DNA of 64,000 nt, taken from contig JAALGY010000015.1 of the NCBI GenBank assembly GCA_032358165.1, positions 1,240,001-1,304,000 of the forward strand, in the 5' to 3' direction. Source of the stretch: Diplosphaera chodatii. Taxonomy: Eukaryota; Chlorophyta; Trebouxiophyceae; Prasiolales; Stichococcaceae. Below the pieces are notes generated by a model. The model ran no database searches, was not told the origin of the DNA, and saw nothing but the letters and a program-made list of their open reading frames with translations. Shown one piece after another: positions 1-12,417 of the stretch. Positions within the stretch are counted from its first letter, which is position 1, and each line of letters opens with the position of its first letter. A program made the position numbers and the translations under genes.

Positions 1-3000
1 CTGGAAGGTGGAGCCCACCGTGGAGCCGGTGTGGATCCTGGCCGCCAATGCCCGCACGCCACCGCCAGCTGTTGGCGGCCGCGCCCGCGTCAGCTCATTC
101 AACGTGCTCAACTTCTTCAACAACGGCCCGCAGTTCAACGGCGGCACCAACAACGACCGTGGTGCCACCACTGCTGTCGAGTTCGAGCGCCAGCGTGCCA
201 AGATTGCCAATGCCATCACGGCCATCTCTCCTGATGTGCTGGGTCTCACGGAGGTGAGCAATGCACAGTAGGCACATCACAGCTTCACCTGGTAACATGC
301 GTGTGCTACGCGGCATGCGGCAATGACGCAGCACATGCAGCAAGCTATGCAGCCCGAAAACCATTGATGCATGTCTGTGACATAGGTCGAGAACGATGGC
401 TACGGCCCCAACAGTGCCATCCAGGTGCACATCATGCAATGGGTGCTGGCACATAACGCTACAAACACATCGGCTGTGCAATCCTACAGCATCACCGAGT
501 ACTGTGTCTCCGCCGGAAAGCCTAGACCACTAACATGACTGTGCTGTCGCTGCAGAACCTGGTGGACGCTCTCAACGCGATCGCGGGTAATGGCACATAC
601 GCCTTTGTGAACGTCCCCGGCCGCAACGGCAACGGCATCGTGGGCTCTGATGTGATCAGCGTCAAGATGATCTACAAGCCCGCCACATTTGAGCCGGTGC
701 GATAAACTGCCCCAACGTTGTGCCATCATGAGATGCACCGTTGCCCGGCCAGTGGTCTGCCGACTGTCATGGTGGTGTCAGCATAGTGCATGTGTGCTGT
801 GGGTCATGACAGTTGTGCTCTTGTTGCAGGTCGGTTCGGCAGCCATCCTTGACGACATTGCCGATCCGCGCTTTGTGGTGGCATTCCGCAACAGGTGTGT
901 CACTTGACCATGCTGAGGCACCTGTCATATCAGGGATGACATACATGTGCACCATCGGCGATTGTGGCAGGCCGTTTTCACACCAGCACACTGTCTGTGC
1001 ACAGGCCGTCGCTCATCCAGCAGTTCCGCGAGCTGTCCTCGGGCGCTTCCTTCATCTACGCCATCAACCATCGTGAGTCACTCCACCCGGCTTATTGAGT
1101 ACATGTATGCTAGTGCTGATCGCATGTGCTCATATGTATCCTGGACTTTCGATTATGGAAATTTGTCCTTTGGTGCAGTCAAGTCCAAGGGCTCTGGGTG
1201 CGGCGCCGGCGATGATGCGACTGATGGCTCAGGTGCTTGCACAAGCAGTTTTTTTTAACTTGTGTGATTTGCGCGCGTTCCTGTCGTTCAGCAGTGGACG
1301 TGACGACATTGTGATGTCGCAATTCGGATTTGAATGAGTTGCGAGACATGGTTCGCAATGCCTAATGCAGGCAACTGCGCGGGCACGCGCAGCCAGGCAA
1401 CCCAGGCGCTGCGCGACTTCCTGTTGCAGAACAAGGGCAACTTCTCAGAGACTGCAGACATCCTGTCGATGGGAGGTGCGTCACCCGGAGAACCCCGTTC
1501 TCTGGCACCCGGCTTGCAATTTAGCCAGATGTTCGCCACACTTGCTGCCACACTTGCTTTTCTGTACACCTCCAGCCTGTCATGGCTGGACCGAGGCGCG
1601 TGCTGACATGCTCTTCATGCCTTTGCAGACTACAACGCATACTATTACGAGGAGGCGATGCGGAACCTGTACGACGCCGATCTCCTCAACCTGGAGCCGA
1701 ACATGACCTACAGTGAGCGCCTGCCTGGGAATCATGCCTGTCTGCTTTCACGCCACTACTGTGACAACAGCAGCTGGCAGGCTGCATAGCCGCAACAGTT
1801 CCCATGCGACTATGCTTATGCATCCCACTAGTGTAGGTCGTCAAAAAACTGTGTGCGGCAGATGCAGTAGCGAGTGTCCCTGCGCACCTGCAGGCTACCA
1901 GTTCGGCGGCGCCTTTGGCTCCCTGGACCACGGTGTCGCCAGCCGCTCCATGCGCGCGCAGGTGCGCACCCGGCACGCTGCACGCACCCGGAAGTCTGCA
2001 AACCCACACTGATTGGTTGTACATCCACGCATCGACCACCACATCTGTTGTTGATGGGTGGACGCACCATCAGCTGATATTCCACAATCACTCCATCATC
2101 ACGTGAGCCACCCACCACGTGAAACGCTGCCATGTGTGCAGATTGTTCGCTCGGAGGCGTGGCACCTGAACTCCGACGAGCCAGTGTCCCTCGACTACAA
2201 CACGGTGTGGCTAGTGCTGTGTATATGCTACTTGCATTTTGTACATTTGCGACGCCGGCACAGACAGTGTCACCAGCTCCTCAGCTCGGTCTGTTGCTTG
2301 TGCAGGATGATGGCCGTGGCACGGCTGATGCGCAGTACTACAACCCCGGCGCCTACCGCAGCTCCGACCATGACGCAGGCATGCTAATTGCATGCAGGAA
2401 GTGAAAAGTTTGCACTGCCGAGCAAGAACGTCAGTGCACTTTCATCTGCAGCCACTGGCAGACGATCATCGCAACACTTTCTTGCCCAGACCACATGCTT
2501 GAGACGTACCCACTCAGCCACCTGGCGTTAGGGATTTGCTATGCATGCTGCAGTGCTGGTCGGCATGAACCTGGTGTCCGAGACGGCGGCTTCCCCGCCA
2601 CCAAGCCTGACCTCGCCGCCACCGCCGGCCACAGTATCCCCACCGCCGCCGGCCTCGCCGGTGCCAGCCGAGGCGTCGCCACCACCGCCGGCCTCGCCGG
2701 TGCCGGCTGAGGCGTCTCCGCCGCCGCCGGCCTCGCCGGTGCCGGCCGAGGCGTCTCCGCCGCCGCCGGCCTCGCCGGTGCCAGCCGAGGTGTCTCCACC
2801 GCCGCCGGCCTCGCCGGTGCCAGCTGAGGCGTCTCCACCGCCGCCAGCCAAGGTGTCTTCGCCGCCGCCCCCCCCACCGCAGATCGCGGCTGCACGGTAA
2901 GTGTGTCGGCAGGCTTGCGCATCTGGCATGCAAACAGTCAGAACATCACAACTGCACACCGAATCTTGCAGCTGGTCAGTTGCTTCACAGGTTGTCCACG

Positions 3001-3265
3001 TCTCAACACGCGGTACTGTCTGGTGATGACAGAACCCCTCTTGATGTGCAGGTGCGACCAGCTAGAGGCGCAGTGCAACAGCAGCTGCACCGCCGCCCTT
3101 GATGCCTGCAACGCGCCTTGCCCCCAGCCGACAAAGCCGGGCGTGGGCAACGACAAGTGCCGCCAGGCCTGCGACAAAACGTACAAGGGCTGCGCCATGG
3201 ATTGCAGCAAGGACCGAAAGGCGTGTGACAAGCCCAAGGGCCGCAAGCTGCTAGCGCACGTCTGA
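1..3265 (+). CDS. ExeM-like secreted endonuclease/exonuclease/phosphatase-family nuclease (5' part missing)
   Basis: The gene enters the window already in frame and ends at the TGA at 3263-3265. Exons include 1-253, 386-424, 556-696 and about 830-3262. Motifs follow the order of bacterial ExeM-type extracellular nucleases: SSFNVLNFFNN, LGLTEVENDGYG, a split NHLKSKG, a split GDYNAY, FGSLDHGVAS, LNSDEPVSLDYN and YRSSDHDAVLVGMNL. These are the Mg-binding and catalytic Asn, Glu, Asp and His blocks of the EEP fold, so a phosphodiesterase acting on nucleic acid is likely. After the catalytic domain come a proline-rich linker of 13-residue repeats and a cysteine-rich tail of about 70 residues with at least ten Cys, suggesting a secreted or wall-bound enzyme. 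The intron at 2379-2553 starts with GC instead of GT. The N-terminus and any signal peptide lie outside the window. The family is clear; the substrate is inferred. Confidence 0.88.
2379..2553 (+). other. GC-AG intron in the nuclease gene
   Basis: The exon before it ends in SSDHDA and the one after begins VLVGMNL, the contiguous ExeM motif SSDHDxVLVG. Only a GC donor (GCAG|GCATGC) keeps the frame and this motif; nearby GT sites break the frame or delete the motif. Confidence 0.8.
2637..2831 (+). repeat. Coding minisatellite: five 39-bp units encoding SPPPPASPVPAEA
   Basis: Five tandem 13-residue units (SPPPPASPVPAEA/V) form the linker between the nuclease domain and the Cys-rich tail. The Ser-Pro4 pattern resembles hydroxyproline-rich glycoprotein and extensin-like linkers of green algae, which fits an extracellular location. 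Long open frames in other registers over this stretch are artefacts of the repeat. Confidence 0.9.
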
Positions 3266-4022
3266 ACAACAATGACTGCTAACACCAGTCGAAGCCACCG
3301 CTGAGCCTTGAGGCTGTGGGTGGGCCTGCCATGGCTGTGTTCTGTGGCGGCGGGCAAGAAGTCTTCCTGTTAGCCTCAGAAGATGCAGGCAACATTGAAG
3401 CATCGTGCATTGCCGATTGTTTTGCAGTACTTCTGCCATATACTTGCAGCGCACCCATGGACACAAGGAACCCGATCGTAATGCCATGCCTACTTCAGCA
3501 AGTCAACGTGCAGCATATTTGTAGTTGGGTATCATAGGAGATTTTGTGCAGGGCCATCACCACCCACATATAGTGTGGAATTTTCTGGTGGACCCGTCTC
3601 CGTATTGGGGATTTAGTATAAGAGTCAAGCACAAATGTGTAACAACCTGAGTACAACCATGTGCTTGGTCTTCTCTTACAATAATATTGGACCTATACTA
3701 GACCACTGTCATCGTCAAGATCTTGCACAAACCATGAAGTCTGCAGAAATGCCATACCACACCTGCAAACCTTAAGTCCTTCGTTCGGCCAGAAGAACCC
3801 TTCCAAAGAAGTTGACTGGGGCAACATCCACCACAGCTGATTCAAAACACCAGCAAATTAGCACACACCCCAGCAACAGCAGCAGCAGTCCTGGTATCGA
3901 CTTAGGGTTCCCTGTGTCCATGCTGATTCACACTGCCGATTGTGCAGCAGACCCAGTGGCAGGTCAGGCTCTACCAGCTGCACATACATACCAAGTGGCA
4001 CCCTGCGGCATGGCATCAGCCG
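3266..4022. other. Intergenic, convergent 3' ends
   Basis: This lies between the stop of the nuclease (+) and the stop of PrimPol (-). It presumably holds both 3' UTRs. I see no coding motif, RNA gene or repeat beyond a short CAG-rich run near 3870-3890. Confidence 0.6.
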
Positions 4023-6844
4023 TCAGTGGCAGCGCGGGCTGCGGGCTGCTTCCCACTGCAGCAGGGCACGCAAGCCCGTGTAGTCGGCCTCAACTTCGTC
4101 TGCCGCTGCCAGTACTGCCTCATCCTCCGTCGCCCACTGATCTCGGGCGAACACACCCTCGCTATCCAATCAATCATATGCCACTTCAGCTGGCGCGACG
4201 CAGCACACAGCATCACATGGACAAGGCATCGACACGATGCATCAGTGGTCATGGTCACATATAGACACATGATGTCGGACACATGGCAAGCCTTGTCACG
4301 GACCTCGTGCTGTAACTGCCAGCGCTGGGCTGTGGCTTGGGCGCACACCCCCGCGGCAACGGCATCGTCTCAGACCGGTACATCCGGCAGTCCGGGTCAA
4401 AACACTTCTGCCACCACAGCCCTGCCGACAGGTCGACGACGACGTAGACGCCATTGCTCTTGTGCTGCCGGCCGATGTTGCCACACCATCTGCAGGCAGC
4501 AACGAGGTAGCCGTCAACAGCACTATGTGCCAAGCGACATGTGGTGTAGCTGACCCTGGGGTACTTGGCCATACAGATGCCACACTGATCGTCGCGCTGC
4601 ACGCAGTCACTGCTAACCTGTTGCCACCAATGCCATACAGGTAAACGCTGCAGTCCACCATGGTCCAGTTTCGCACGCACCCCTGGCTGCCGCCCTGCAC
4701 ATGGAAGCAACCCATCAGAAAGACACAGAATCATGACTGCGGGCCGCGCACAGGAATACGCCACCTCTGAGACCATCCACAGCAGCCTGCCCGATCTGGC
4801 GACCCATGGTGCGTTCACCTGTGTGAGCACTGTTGCCAGGAAGGCTTCTATCGCTGGCACTGGTGACGGCGGCGGCCGCGCCTGCAGGCTGCTGCTTCCT
4901 GTGCTTGTCTGCCGGCAGCCGGGCAGCTGCTGCCTTACGCGCTGCCACGCGGGGGAACAGCTGCCGTCCGGCACGCTGCACCGCAGCAGCAGGGCGCTGG
5001 GCGGCACGTTGCAGATGAGCGACGCCATGAAAGTGTCGCGCTGGGGCGCAGTCGCTGGCTGCAGGCGCTCTGCATGGCAGCGAAACACACTGTCAGGTTG
5101 CAGAAGCATTGCAGGGTCTGCCCGGCCTCTGCAGCCAATGACCCATGGCGACAACACTCGCAGCCCGCCTCTCCTGGTGCGTCCCCACCTGTGGGCTGCA
5201 GGACAGCCGTCTTGCCAGCCTTGGAGGACAGGTACAATCGGAAGGCCCGGTTTTTGCTGTACACACTCGTGTCCACGAAGCAGCCTCTCGTGCCTGCTGC
5301 GTCCTGCACGCATCCTTTAGGATTGCAGCAGAGTCCTGTCTGTAGCCTGCAGCACCCTGCGGCGGGGCCGCTGTCACACGCTTGCCCAGTGCTTCCATAC
5401 AGGTTCATCAGCAGGCACGTGCATGGTGACGGTGCTGCACCTTTGCAATGGCGTAGGGACCAGCCAGGGCGTCGTCGGCCAGCAGCTGTGCCACAAAGGC
5501 TGCGACGTCGCGGTTGCTGGCGAACGCAGCGCCAGGCAGTGCTATCACCAGGTGCCTGGGCATAACGCAGGTACATGCTTCACGCTGAGTTTTCAAATAT
5601 CAAGTAAATAAATGCCTGCCGTAAACCGTGTTCAGGATGGCTGCTGGAGCTGCACTTGAGGCGCTGTTGACGGTGTGCTCTGGCCGCGCCGGGCGCAGTC
5701 CACCTGGAGAACTTGTGCGGCGTTGATGAGTCCAGCTCCAGCACGCTGGCATCCTCGAAGCTCAGGTCAAAGTGCTGCCGCAGGCCCGCGGCGACGTCCG
5801 CCAGCAGCCCGTCCACCAACGCGTCGCCATCCACGCCGGCGTTGACCTCCGGGTTGTACTCGAGGTCTGCAGGTTCCACTTTGCCACAGTGGGCAGCCAT
5901 TTTGCACAGCAGGTGCACAGAAAGGCGCGCGCTGTGATGCGTGGCATGCTGGTCGCAGACGCCCAGCTGCGTCCTCACCGAAGTACAGGTGGCAGGGCCA
6001 GCCCTCGCGCACTATCTCGTAGTAATGCCGCCCGCTTCCCAGCCGCCGGTAGCGCGCCCAGAACTCGTGGTAGGTGGTGGCAATGAACTGGCGCGCCCCG
6101 TTGCTGCCCATCTCCAGCGAGAATATCCTGGAACGTGGCACGTTTCCTCAGTCATATGGGTGCATTGACACAGCGGCAGCCTGTGAGGTTGAGCGGCATG
6201 GTGCCACTGGCAGGAAGGCAGGGGCTGCGCTGCGCGCCTGCTGGCTGCTGTCACCTCAAGTCGTGCTCGTCTGCATGCGCATCCGCAAACGCAAAGGCTG
6301 CTGCCTGCTGCGGAAACGTTTCGTATGGCGCGCTGGGCGTCGTGCGCCATTTGACACCCTGCCAGGGGGGAGCGCCATGTGCCAATTTTTTTTTGCCCAG
6401 ACAGCATTGTGTCCCTGATATATGACACGTGATCTTTTTGACACTCACTTGGAGGAATCGCTGAATGCGCAGCTCGACGGCAGTCTGCCGGCCGCCATCC
6501 CGGCGTAGGCTGTGGCTGGATGCGCCGTAGAAGGCACGAGGTTGCAGAGCATGGCGATCTGCTGCTGACGTTGCTGATCGATGTGCTGGGCTGTTTTCAG
6601 GCTGATCAGCAGCTGCACTAGGAGTGCTGCTGCCGGGCGTTCGTTGTTTCTGCTGCTCAGCGACTGCATCTTTGTGGCCTGCCGCAGGCCTGACCGCATC
6701 ATGTGCACAGTAGATGGTCGTGAGGTCGGAAGCGTCGGACCACCGCTGTATCCTGGTGCGTTGCCGCTTGCTACCGTGCTGCTCTGCGTGTGATGCCGCT
6801 GGCTGCACCTCAGTGGTGATGGCGGCATTACCAGCAGTGTCCAT
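4023..6844 (-). CDS. PRIMPOL: DNA-directed primase/polymerase (PrimPol)
   Basis: Archaeo-eukaryotic primase-superfamily enzyme that reprimes or bypasses DNA lesions in nucleus and organelles. Read from 6844 downward: a low-complexity N-terminus (exon 6449-6844), then FIATTYHEFWARYRR and RHYYEIVREGWPCHLYF. The metal-binding D-L-E follows, with its Asp codon split by the intron at 5867-5978 (TTC G|AC CTC GAG). Next come LELDSSTPHKFSR, then HLVIALPGAAF (second catalytic block), then FVDTSVYSKNRAFRLYLSS. The C-terminal zinc motif reads WCGNIGRQHKSN...WWQKCFDPDC (Cys-His-Cys-Cys). A last acidic exon (WATEDEAVLAAADEVEADY) ends with TGA at 4023-4025, in the place of the RPA-binding tail. All catalytic and zinc residues seem present. 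The junction between exons 1 and 2 and the exons between 4550 and 5000 are approximate. Confidence 0.9.
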
Positions 6845-7262
6845 GCTCTATCAAGACAGGCCGCTGCATGCCCACGCAAGGTGCATGCACCAGTAAAACG
6901 TGTGTGTAGAAGGGCACAACGTGCATGTTCCGCCAGCGGCGCTTATGAAGGTGAAGCGTGTATGAAACAAGAAGCGGCCCTTGGCACTGAGCAAGGCTGC
7001 AGTTTGAAGTTTGTGATAGCTAAAGGATGTTAGGAACTTTAATGCCAGCTGACGTTGAGGCCGTCATAAACCTCAAGCAAGTCCAGCTCCAGCTACTGCG
7101 CAGGGTAGTTGGAGCTCTGTGCGAGCACTCTCGAGAGCTTTGGCAGTCTGACCATGCCAAGCATGAACGTGTCACCGCTACAGATTCAGTATGCTGCTCT
7201 AGATTGCTTTGCAGTTCGTTCCTAAGCGACGCTGCGGCACTGCGAACTCCTGTCCCGCTTGG
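6845..7262. promoter_or_regulatory. Divergent promoter region, PrimPol (-) / CCX exchanger (+)
   Basis: About 420 bp separate the two start codons, so both genes' 5' UTRs and core promoters must lie here. No TATA box or other recognisable element was found. Confidence 0.45.
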
Positions 7263-10200
7263 ATGACTGTACACAAGCCGTACCAACCCACAGCGTTCGC
7301 TCGCCGCAGTGGTGTCAGTAGGACGCGAAGCACTTGTGGCTCTCACAACTTAGGCGCAGGCAGGTTGCTGCAGGCAGCAGTGTTGACTGGGTTTGCTGTA
7401 TTTGTTCTTGTGCGGTGCGGGCTGCAGAGCACAGATAGACCAGCCAGTGCTTTGAGAAGGAATCTCCTAGAATACGACTCAAGGGTGAGGCTTGCACATC
7501 GCCTTGGCTAGTGAATCTCTGCATGGACATCATGTTCGACAAGGTGCTGGGTCTCCCTTGCGCCCAGGATGCGCCGTGCGCCGGCGTGAGACATGTGCGG
7601 GACGGGGACAGATGCGAATTTGTCAAGAAAAGCTGCCAGTCAGGTAAAGTTTGGTGCACATGGCCACCGTTTATGCCACTGTATCTGGCAAGTGTATCCT
7701 TTGGGTACGCCACGCTGACCGTTCCTACCGCTGCTGCCAGGTTCGCTGATAAATTACCTGCATGTATATTACTGTCACATTGAGCCGGCGGGATGGACAG
7801 CCACCCTCGGCTTCCAGGTGGAACTCAGCAGCGTTGCGAGCACCACTGCCGTCTTGCACTGGCAAGGCTGCTGCATGCAGGGCTGGTGGCTTGGGCACAG
7901 TGGACACCACCCGTCCTGATCCTAATGCAGGTCCTATGCATCTTCACGATGGCGCTGCTTTTCCGCGTGCTCTCCACGACAGCAGAAGATTATTTTTCGC
8001 CCATCCTGACCCAGATGTCGAAGGACTTCTACCTTCCGCCGCGGCTGGCTGGAGGCGAGCATGGTTTCCTGGACCAGATGCTGACGCTGATGCGCTTATT
8101 CGTTGGCTTGCAGGCTGCATGACTTGACATTGCACTGCGTTGTCGTGGTGCAGTCACGCTGATGGCGTGGGGGAACGGTGCGCCGGACATCTTCTCCTCC
8201 ATGGCGGCGGTCAAGGAGGGGGAATATGCGCTGGCGCTGGGTGGCCAGCTAGGTGCGCACCCTCCTCGTGTCTTTGCCGCTCGTGCAAGTGCGACGGAAG
8301 CGTATAGGCACACGATGCCACCTTGGAGCAAGCTGCGTCTTCATCGCCTGGTTTGGGCTTGCACCTGACACATCCCTCGTGCCGTGCTGCAGGCGCAGGG
8401 ATGTTCATCGGCACAGTGGTGCTGGGCGCCGTTGTGAATGCCAGCAAGGGCGCCTCCGTGCGTGGCGCGCTCATCCGGGACGTGTCTGCCTATGCGCTGG
8501 CGGTGGCCATGGTCGCTTGGATCATTGGCTCGGGGCAGGTCAGTCCTTGTGGCCTAGTGCTGGGGACAGCTTGCCATGTGTGCTACTGGCATGAGACAGA
8601 CTGTTTGAGTACTACAACAGTCATCAACGATCTGTGAGGGTGTTGCAGGTTACCAAGGGCAAGGCGCTGCTGCTCTTGTGCGGCTATGTGCTGTATGTGC
8701 TGGCAGTCTGCGCCGCAGACATCATTCACCGCATGCGGCGGCAACCTCAGCCAACCATCGAATTGTGCGTCTACCTCATGAGATGACAGATCAAGCAGCC
8801 TGTTGTTGTTGTCACTGCAATGTCGGTGTGTCGCAGATGGAAATGCGTGGCAAAGTCGTTTCTTTTGCACTCGACAGTGATGACGACGACACCAAGGACT
8901 TGGAGACGGGATTGTTGACGCCGCCAGACAGCCCAGCAGCAAGCCCGCGGCTGCAGCCAACGGGGCTGTCACCCGTTGCAGAAGTGCCGCCTCCGCCTCC
9001 TGCGCGCCAGCTCAGCAAAGGCCTATCGGACTCGGGTGGCCGCCTCAGCGACACCAGCTGCATCGAGCTGCAGCTGCAGACAGGGTCAGACATACCCGGC
9101 AGCAGGTAAGCATGAGGCTTGGTGCACAGCAGCGGCCTGCTGCACAACAATCTGTGATAGATCATAGTGGTGATTCACATACCACAGCTGCATTGCATCA
9201 GGCCAGCACACAGATGTCCCAGGGACTGATTGTGCACACTCGGACGTGGGTTGCTGGTACGCGTGCAGGCACCTACAGCAGCAGCAGCAGCAGCCGCCGT
9301 TCCCTGCGGAGCACATGCCGGCGCGTCGGGCGGCCAGCCTGGGCGGCGGCGCACATGACCCGCTGCCGACGCCGGCTGCCCTGGCGGCGCACGCCCGCCG
9401 CCACGCGCCCGTCCTCAGCCCGCCGCTGAGCTACAGCGACATGGTGCACATGCCCGGCAGCAAGTACAGGTCAGTCGCCCATCATGGGACGCATGATTGG
9501 CAGCTGCACAACACCCACATGTCAACACACGCAAGCCCTCAAACCGTACGTTGGCAGAGTCTCCAAACACTTTTGGCATTTGCAAACCGCAGGGAGCGCG
9601 CATGGGCCGCGTTGTCGGACTCCCCCAGCTTCCGCAGGTTGCGGGCCCACCAGGCAGATGCTGTGAGCGCAGCAGTGGCAGGTGCGCGGTAGCCGGACGT
9701 GGCTGTGGCTGAGCCTGTGCTTATGACGGCAGCATCAACTACTGCAACACTCATTAGGTACAATGGTGTGTACACAATGTTTGCAGGCGGCGGCGGGGGT
9801 GACTACCGCCCGCCCAGGCTGCACACCAGGGCGTCGGTCGACAACGCGTACCTGGACGCTGCAGTGGAGGGCCCTGCAGCGCCGGGGCGTGCGCCAGCTC
9901 CAGGCACCCATGCGCAGGCAGACATGGATGCTGTGTCGCCCCAGATACCGGCAGCGCCCGCACAGCTGCCGCCCGGAGAGGGTGGGGCCAGCAGTGGCGG
10001 CGGCGGCGATGGCGGCGGCGGCTTTGATGGCGGTGCCAGCAGTCGTTGCCGTCTGCTGCGATCGCAGAGCAAGTGGCTGCAGGCGGCCCACTACGCCACA
10101 CTGCGGGGCTTCGTGGAGCAGCACCTCCTGCAGCGGGTGCTGGCAGCCGTCATCGTGCTGGAGTGGCCCCTGACCATTGCCCGGCGGGCCTCCATCCCGC

Positions 10201-11381
10201 TGCTTGAGCAGGTGCACGCCGTCCCCTGACTGCTCAAGTCGCGCAACCACCCTCGTCATGCTGCAGGCCAGCTGAGTCAATGCTATTACAGCCTTAGCGT
10301 CCGGGCGCAGACAGCGACTCATATGAGCACTCTCCCCGCAGGAGTGCTACTCACGGCCGTGGCTGGTTGCCAGCCTTGTGGGCGGCCCCGTGGCGATTGC
10401 CATGTACTTCCATGCTGGGGTCGTTGGCATCACGCTGGCGGCCATCATCGGCGGCATCGCAGCAGCAGCAGCCTGGTGCACGACGCAGGGCGCTGACGGC
10501 GGCAAGGGCTGCCCGCCAGACTGGGACTGCGGCACGGGCGTGCCCATTGGCGCAGTCGTCGTTGCGCTGGCAGGCTTTGCCGTCGCGTGCATGTGGATCG
10601 ACACGGTGCGTAGTCAACATGAGGCGACGCGGCTGCATCGTCAACATAGTGTGCCTCGCTCTTGCAGCAAGACAACTTATGTGATGGTGCCATCATGATG
10701 CACTGGTTTGCATTTGGGGCGTCCCTGCAGGGGCAAAGCTGCTGTCACAATCTGTATCCAACAGCATGGACCTTGCTGTTGACATCTCTGCGATGCCACT
10801 GACCAGGTGGCGTCCGAGCTGGTGGGACTGCTGCGCTTCTTCGGCGTGCTGGCACAGATCTCCAGCCTGGTGCTGGGCCTCACGGTGCTGGCCTGGGGCA
10901 ACAGCATCCCCGACCTCATTACCGATGTCGCCATGGCACGCACGGGGTGAGTGAGTGCGGTCTGAGGCAGTCTTCCAGCGCAGCATGCAAGAGGCTTATC
11001 CTGTTGGCAGTCATGGATGTGCAGCTGTCAGTGTGCTGCGAATCTCAAGTTGTTGCCGCTTGTTGATGCAGCTTCGGGAACATGGCCATCACGGCGTGCT
11101 TTGCGGGGCCGCTGTGCAACATCCTGAACGGCCTGGGCGTCGGCTTCCTGCTGCTGCTGCAGAGCGGCGGCGACAGCAACAGCGGCAAGCCCGCCAGCGT
11201 CGTCAATGTGCAGCTCTCGGCGCCAGTGCTGACGGATGCGATCATCGTGTGCGGCAACTGCGCGCTGGTGCTGGTGCTGGGGTTGCTGAATGGTGGCCGT
11301 CTACCGGAGCGCTGTGGACTGCTGCTGACGTGCATGTATGGCATCTACCTCGCCATCAACCTAATTGTGCATTTCATGTGA
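7263..11381 (+). CDS. Cation/Ca exchanger of the CCX/NCLX type
   Basis: Multi-pass K/Na-dependent Ca antiporter family. Exon 1 (7263-7484) encodes a signal anchor (AAVLTGFAVFVLV). Exon 2 starts at 7568 and has a Cys-containing segment (RCEFVKKSCQS) and LINYLHVYYC, typical of CCX proteins. The two ion-binding repeats are visible as LMAWGNGAPDIFSSM (alpha-1) and LTVLAWGNSIPDLITDVA (alpha-2), each followed by Gly-rich helices (LGAGMFIGTVVLGAVVN; AGPLCNILNGLGVG). Between the halves lies a long hydrophilic loop with an acidic DSDDDDTKDLE stretch, a proline-rich part and six Gln from CAG repeats; such a loop often serves regulation. The join before VTLMAWG (8055-8153) may use a GC donor. The stop is at 11379-11381. 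Compartment (vacuole, ER, mitochondrion) cannot be decided. Confidence 0.88.
9276..9293 (+). repeat. (CAG)6 coding microsatellite
   Basis: Six CAG codons give a short polyglutamine run in the cytosolic loop of the exchanger. Confidence 0.9.
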
Positions 11382-12417
11382 TGTTTGTTGCATTTTTGTG
11401 TTGGTGGCTTACTGCACGTTGAAGGAACACCTGGTTGAAGCAGCCGAGGTTGGAGTCACCACAAAGTATGGTGCTGTGTATTGCGCTCTGCTTTTGGTCT
11501 GCTTGCACAGTGTTGATTGAACCGGCCTAGCGCCATCTAAGCAGGTATGTCAGCATGCATTTTACCAGACTCTTACCGTACAATTGACCAGCAACCCACC
11601 TGCTTCGCGAGCCTTCGATTCCTGTGCTGCCATAGGCCTGCGCCTCTCAAGTCCAGCTGAGCTGGCTACCGGTACATGTGTCCGGTACAACGCATCACCC
11701 CTGTCAGACTGTTGCCATGCTGCCGCCCTGAAGCGCGTCAGCGGATCCGCGTATGGCCCCTGCACGCATCGATGGTTTGCAGGAGTCAAGGAGTCTGCGG
11801 TTGCACAGCAGTACTAGGCTGGCGCGAAGGCTTGAGTTTAACGGCCTACCTGCCCATTACGCCGCGGGGAGTGCAGGGGCTCACAAAGGTGAGTGGGCCC
11901 ACCCCGCTGGAATCAGCGGCGTTCTCGTCAAGTGGGTCGGTATCATATGCACGCTAGCGCAGGTCCATACTCATCCATTCCTTGGTGCGGCGTGCAACAT
12001 GCCATTGATAGCCTGCAGACACCGTCTCAGTGTTCCAGCATATCGCTCGTATATGTAGGCGACAATAACAGCCGGCGCTTAGAGATAGGCCACTTGATGT
12101 AAACGTTTGATCTCGGCACACCAATGTGTTTGCTGACAGCCGCACCTTCTCACGTTGGCGTCAACCTGCCCTGAGCACTCAGAATGGGTGCGCGGTGTGC
12201 GGTGTGCAGGTGCAAGAGGGGTGCTGGTGGCATCGTGCCGCTCACAGCGTGGAAGGATCACAGAGCTAGGAGCCCACACCGTTCAGATCTGGCAGCCAAA
12301 GGCGCAGCCGTGAGCCGGAGCGCTACGCTCTTGGGTTACTCCCAAGGCGGCACCTGCCACTGATCGCCGGACGCCAGTGTGTGGATACCAAAACAGTCGC
12401 CCTTCGCAGCTGTCCGC
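11382..12417. other. Intergenic, about 1 kb
   Basis: This lies between the exchanger's stop and the start of the Hint gene, both on +. No spliced coding pattern or RNA gene is recognisable; it probably holds the exchanger 3' UTR and the Hint-gene promoter. Confidence 0.5.

Noticed and set aside
2514..2959. Long Arg/Gly/Ala-rich open frames on the minus strand
   Set aside because: They are the reverse-strand shadow of the proline-rich 39-bp repeats of the nuclease gene.
3942..4553. 203-residue plus-strand open frame
   Set aside because: It is antisense to the last exons of PrimPol, whose zinc motif and acidic tail are clear on the other strand.
8055..8153. Firm GC-AG intron in the exchanger
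   Set aside because: The GC donor gives the family motif AGVTLMAWG directly, but a GT donor nine nt downstream is also in frame (adding GEH). Kept only as a candidate.
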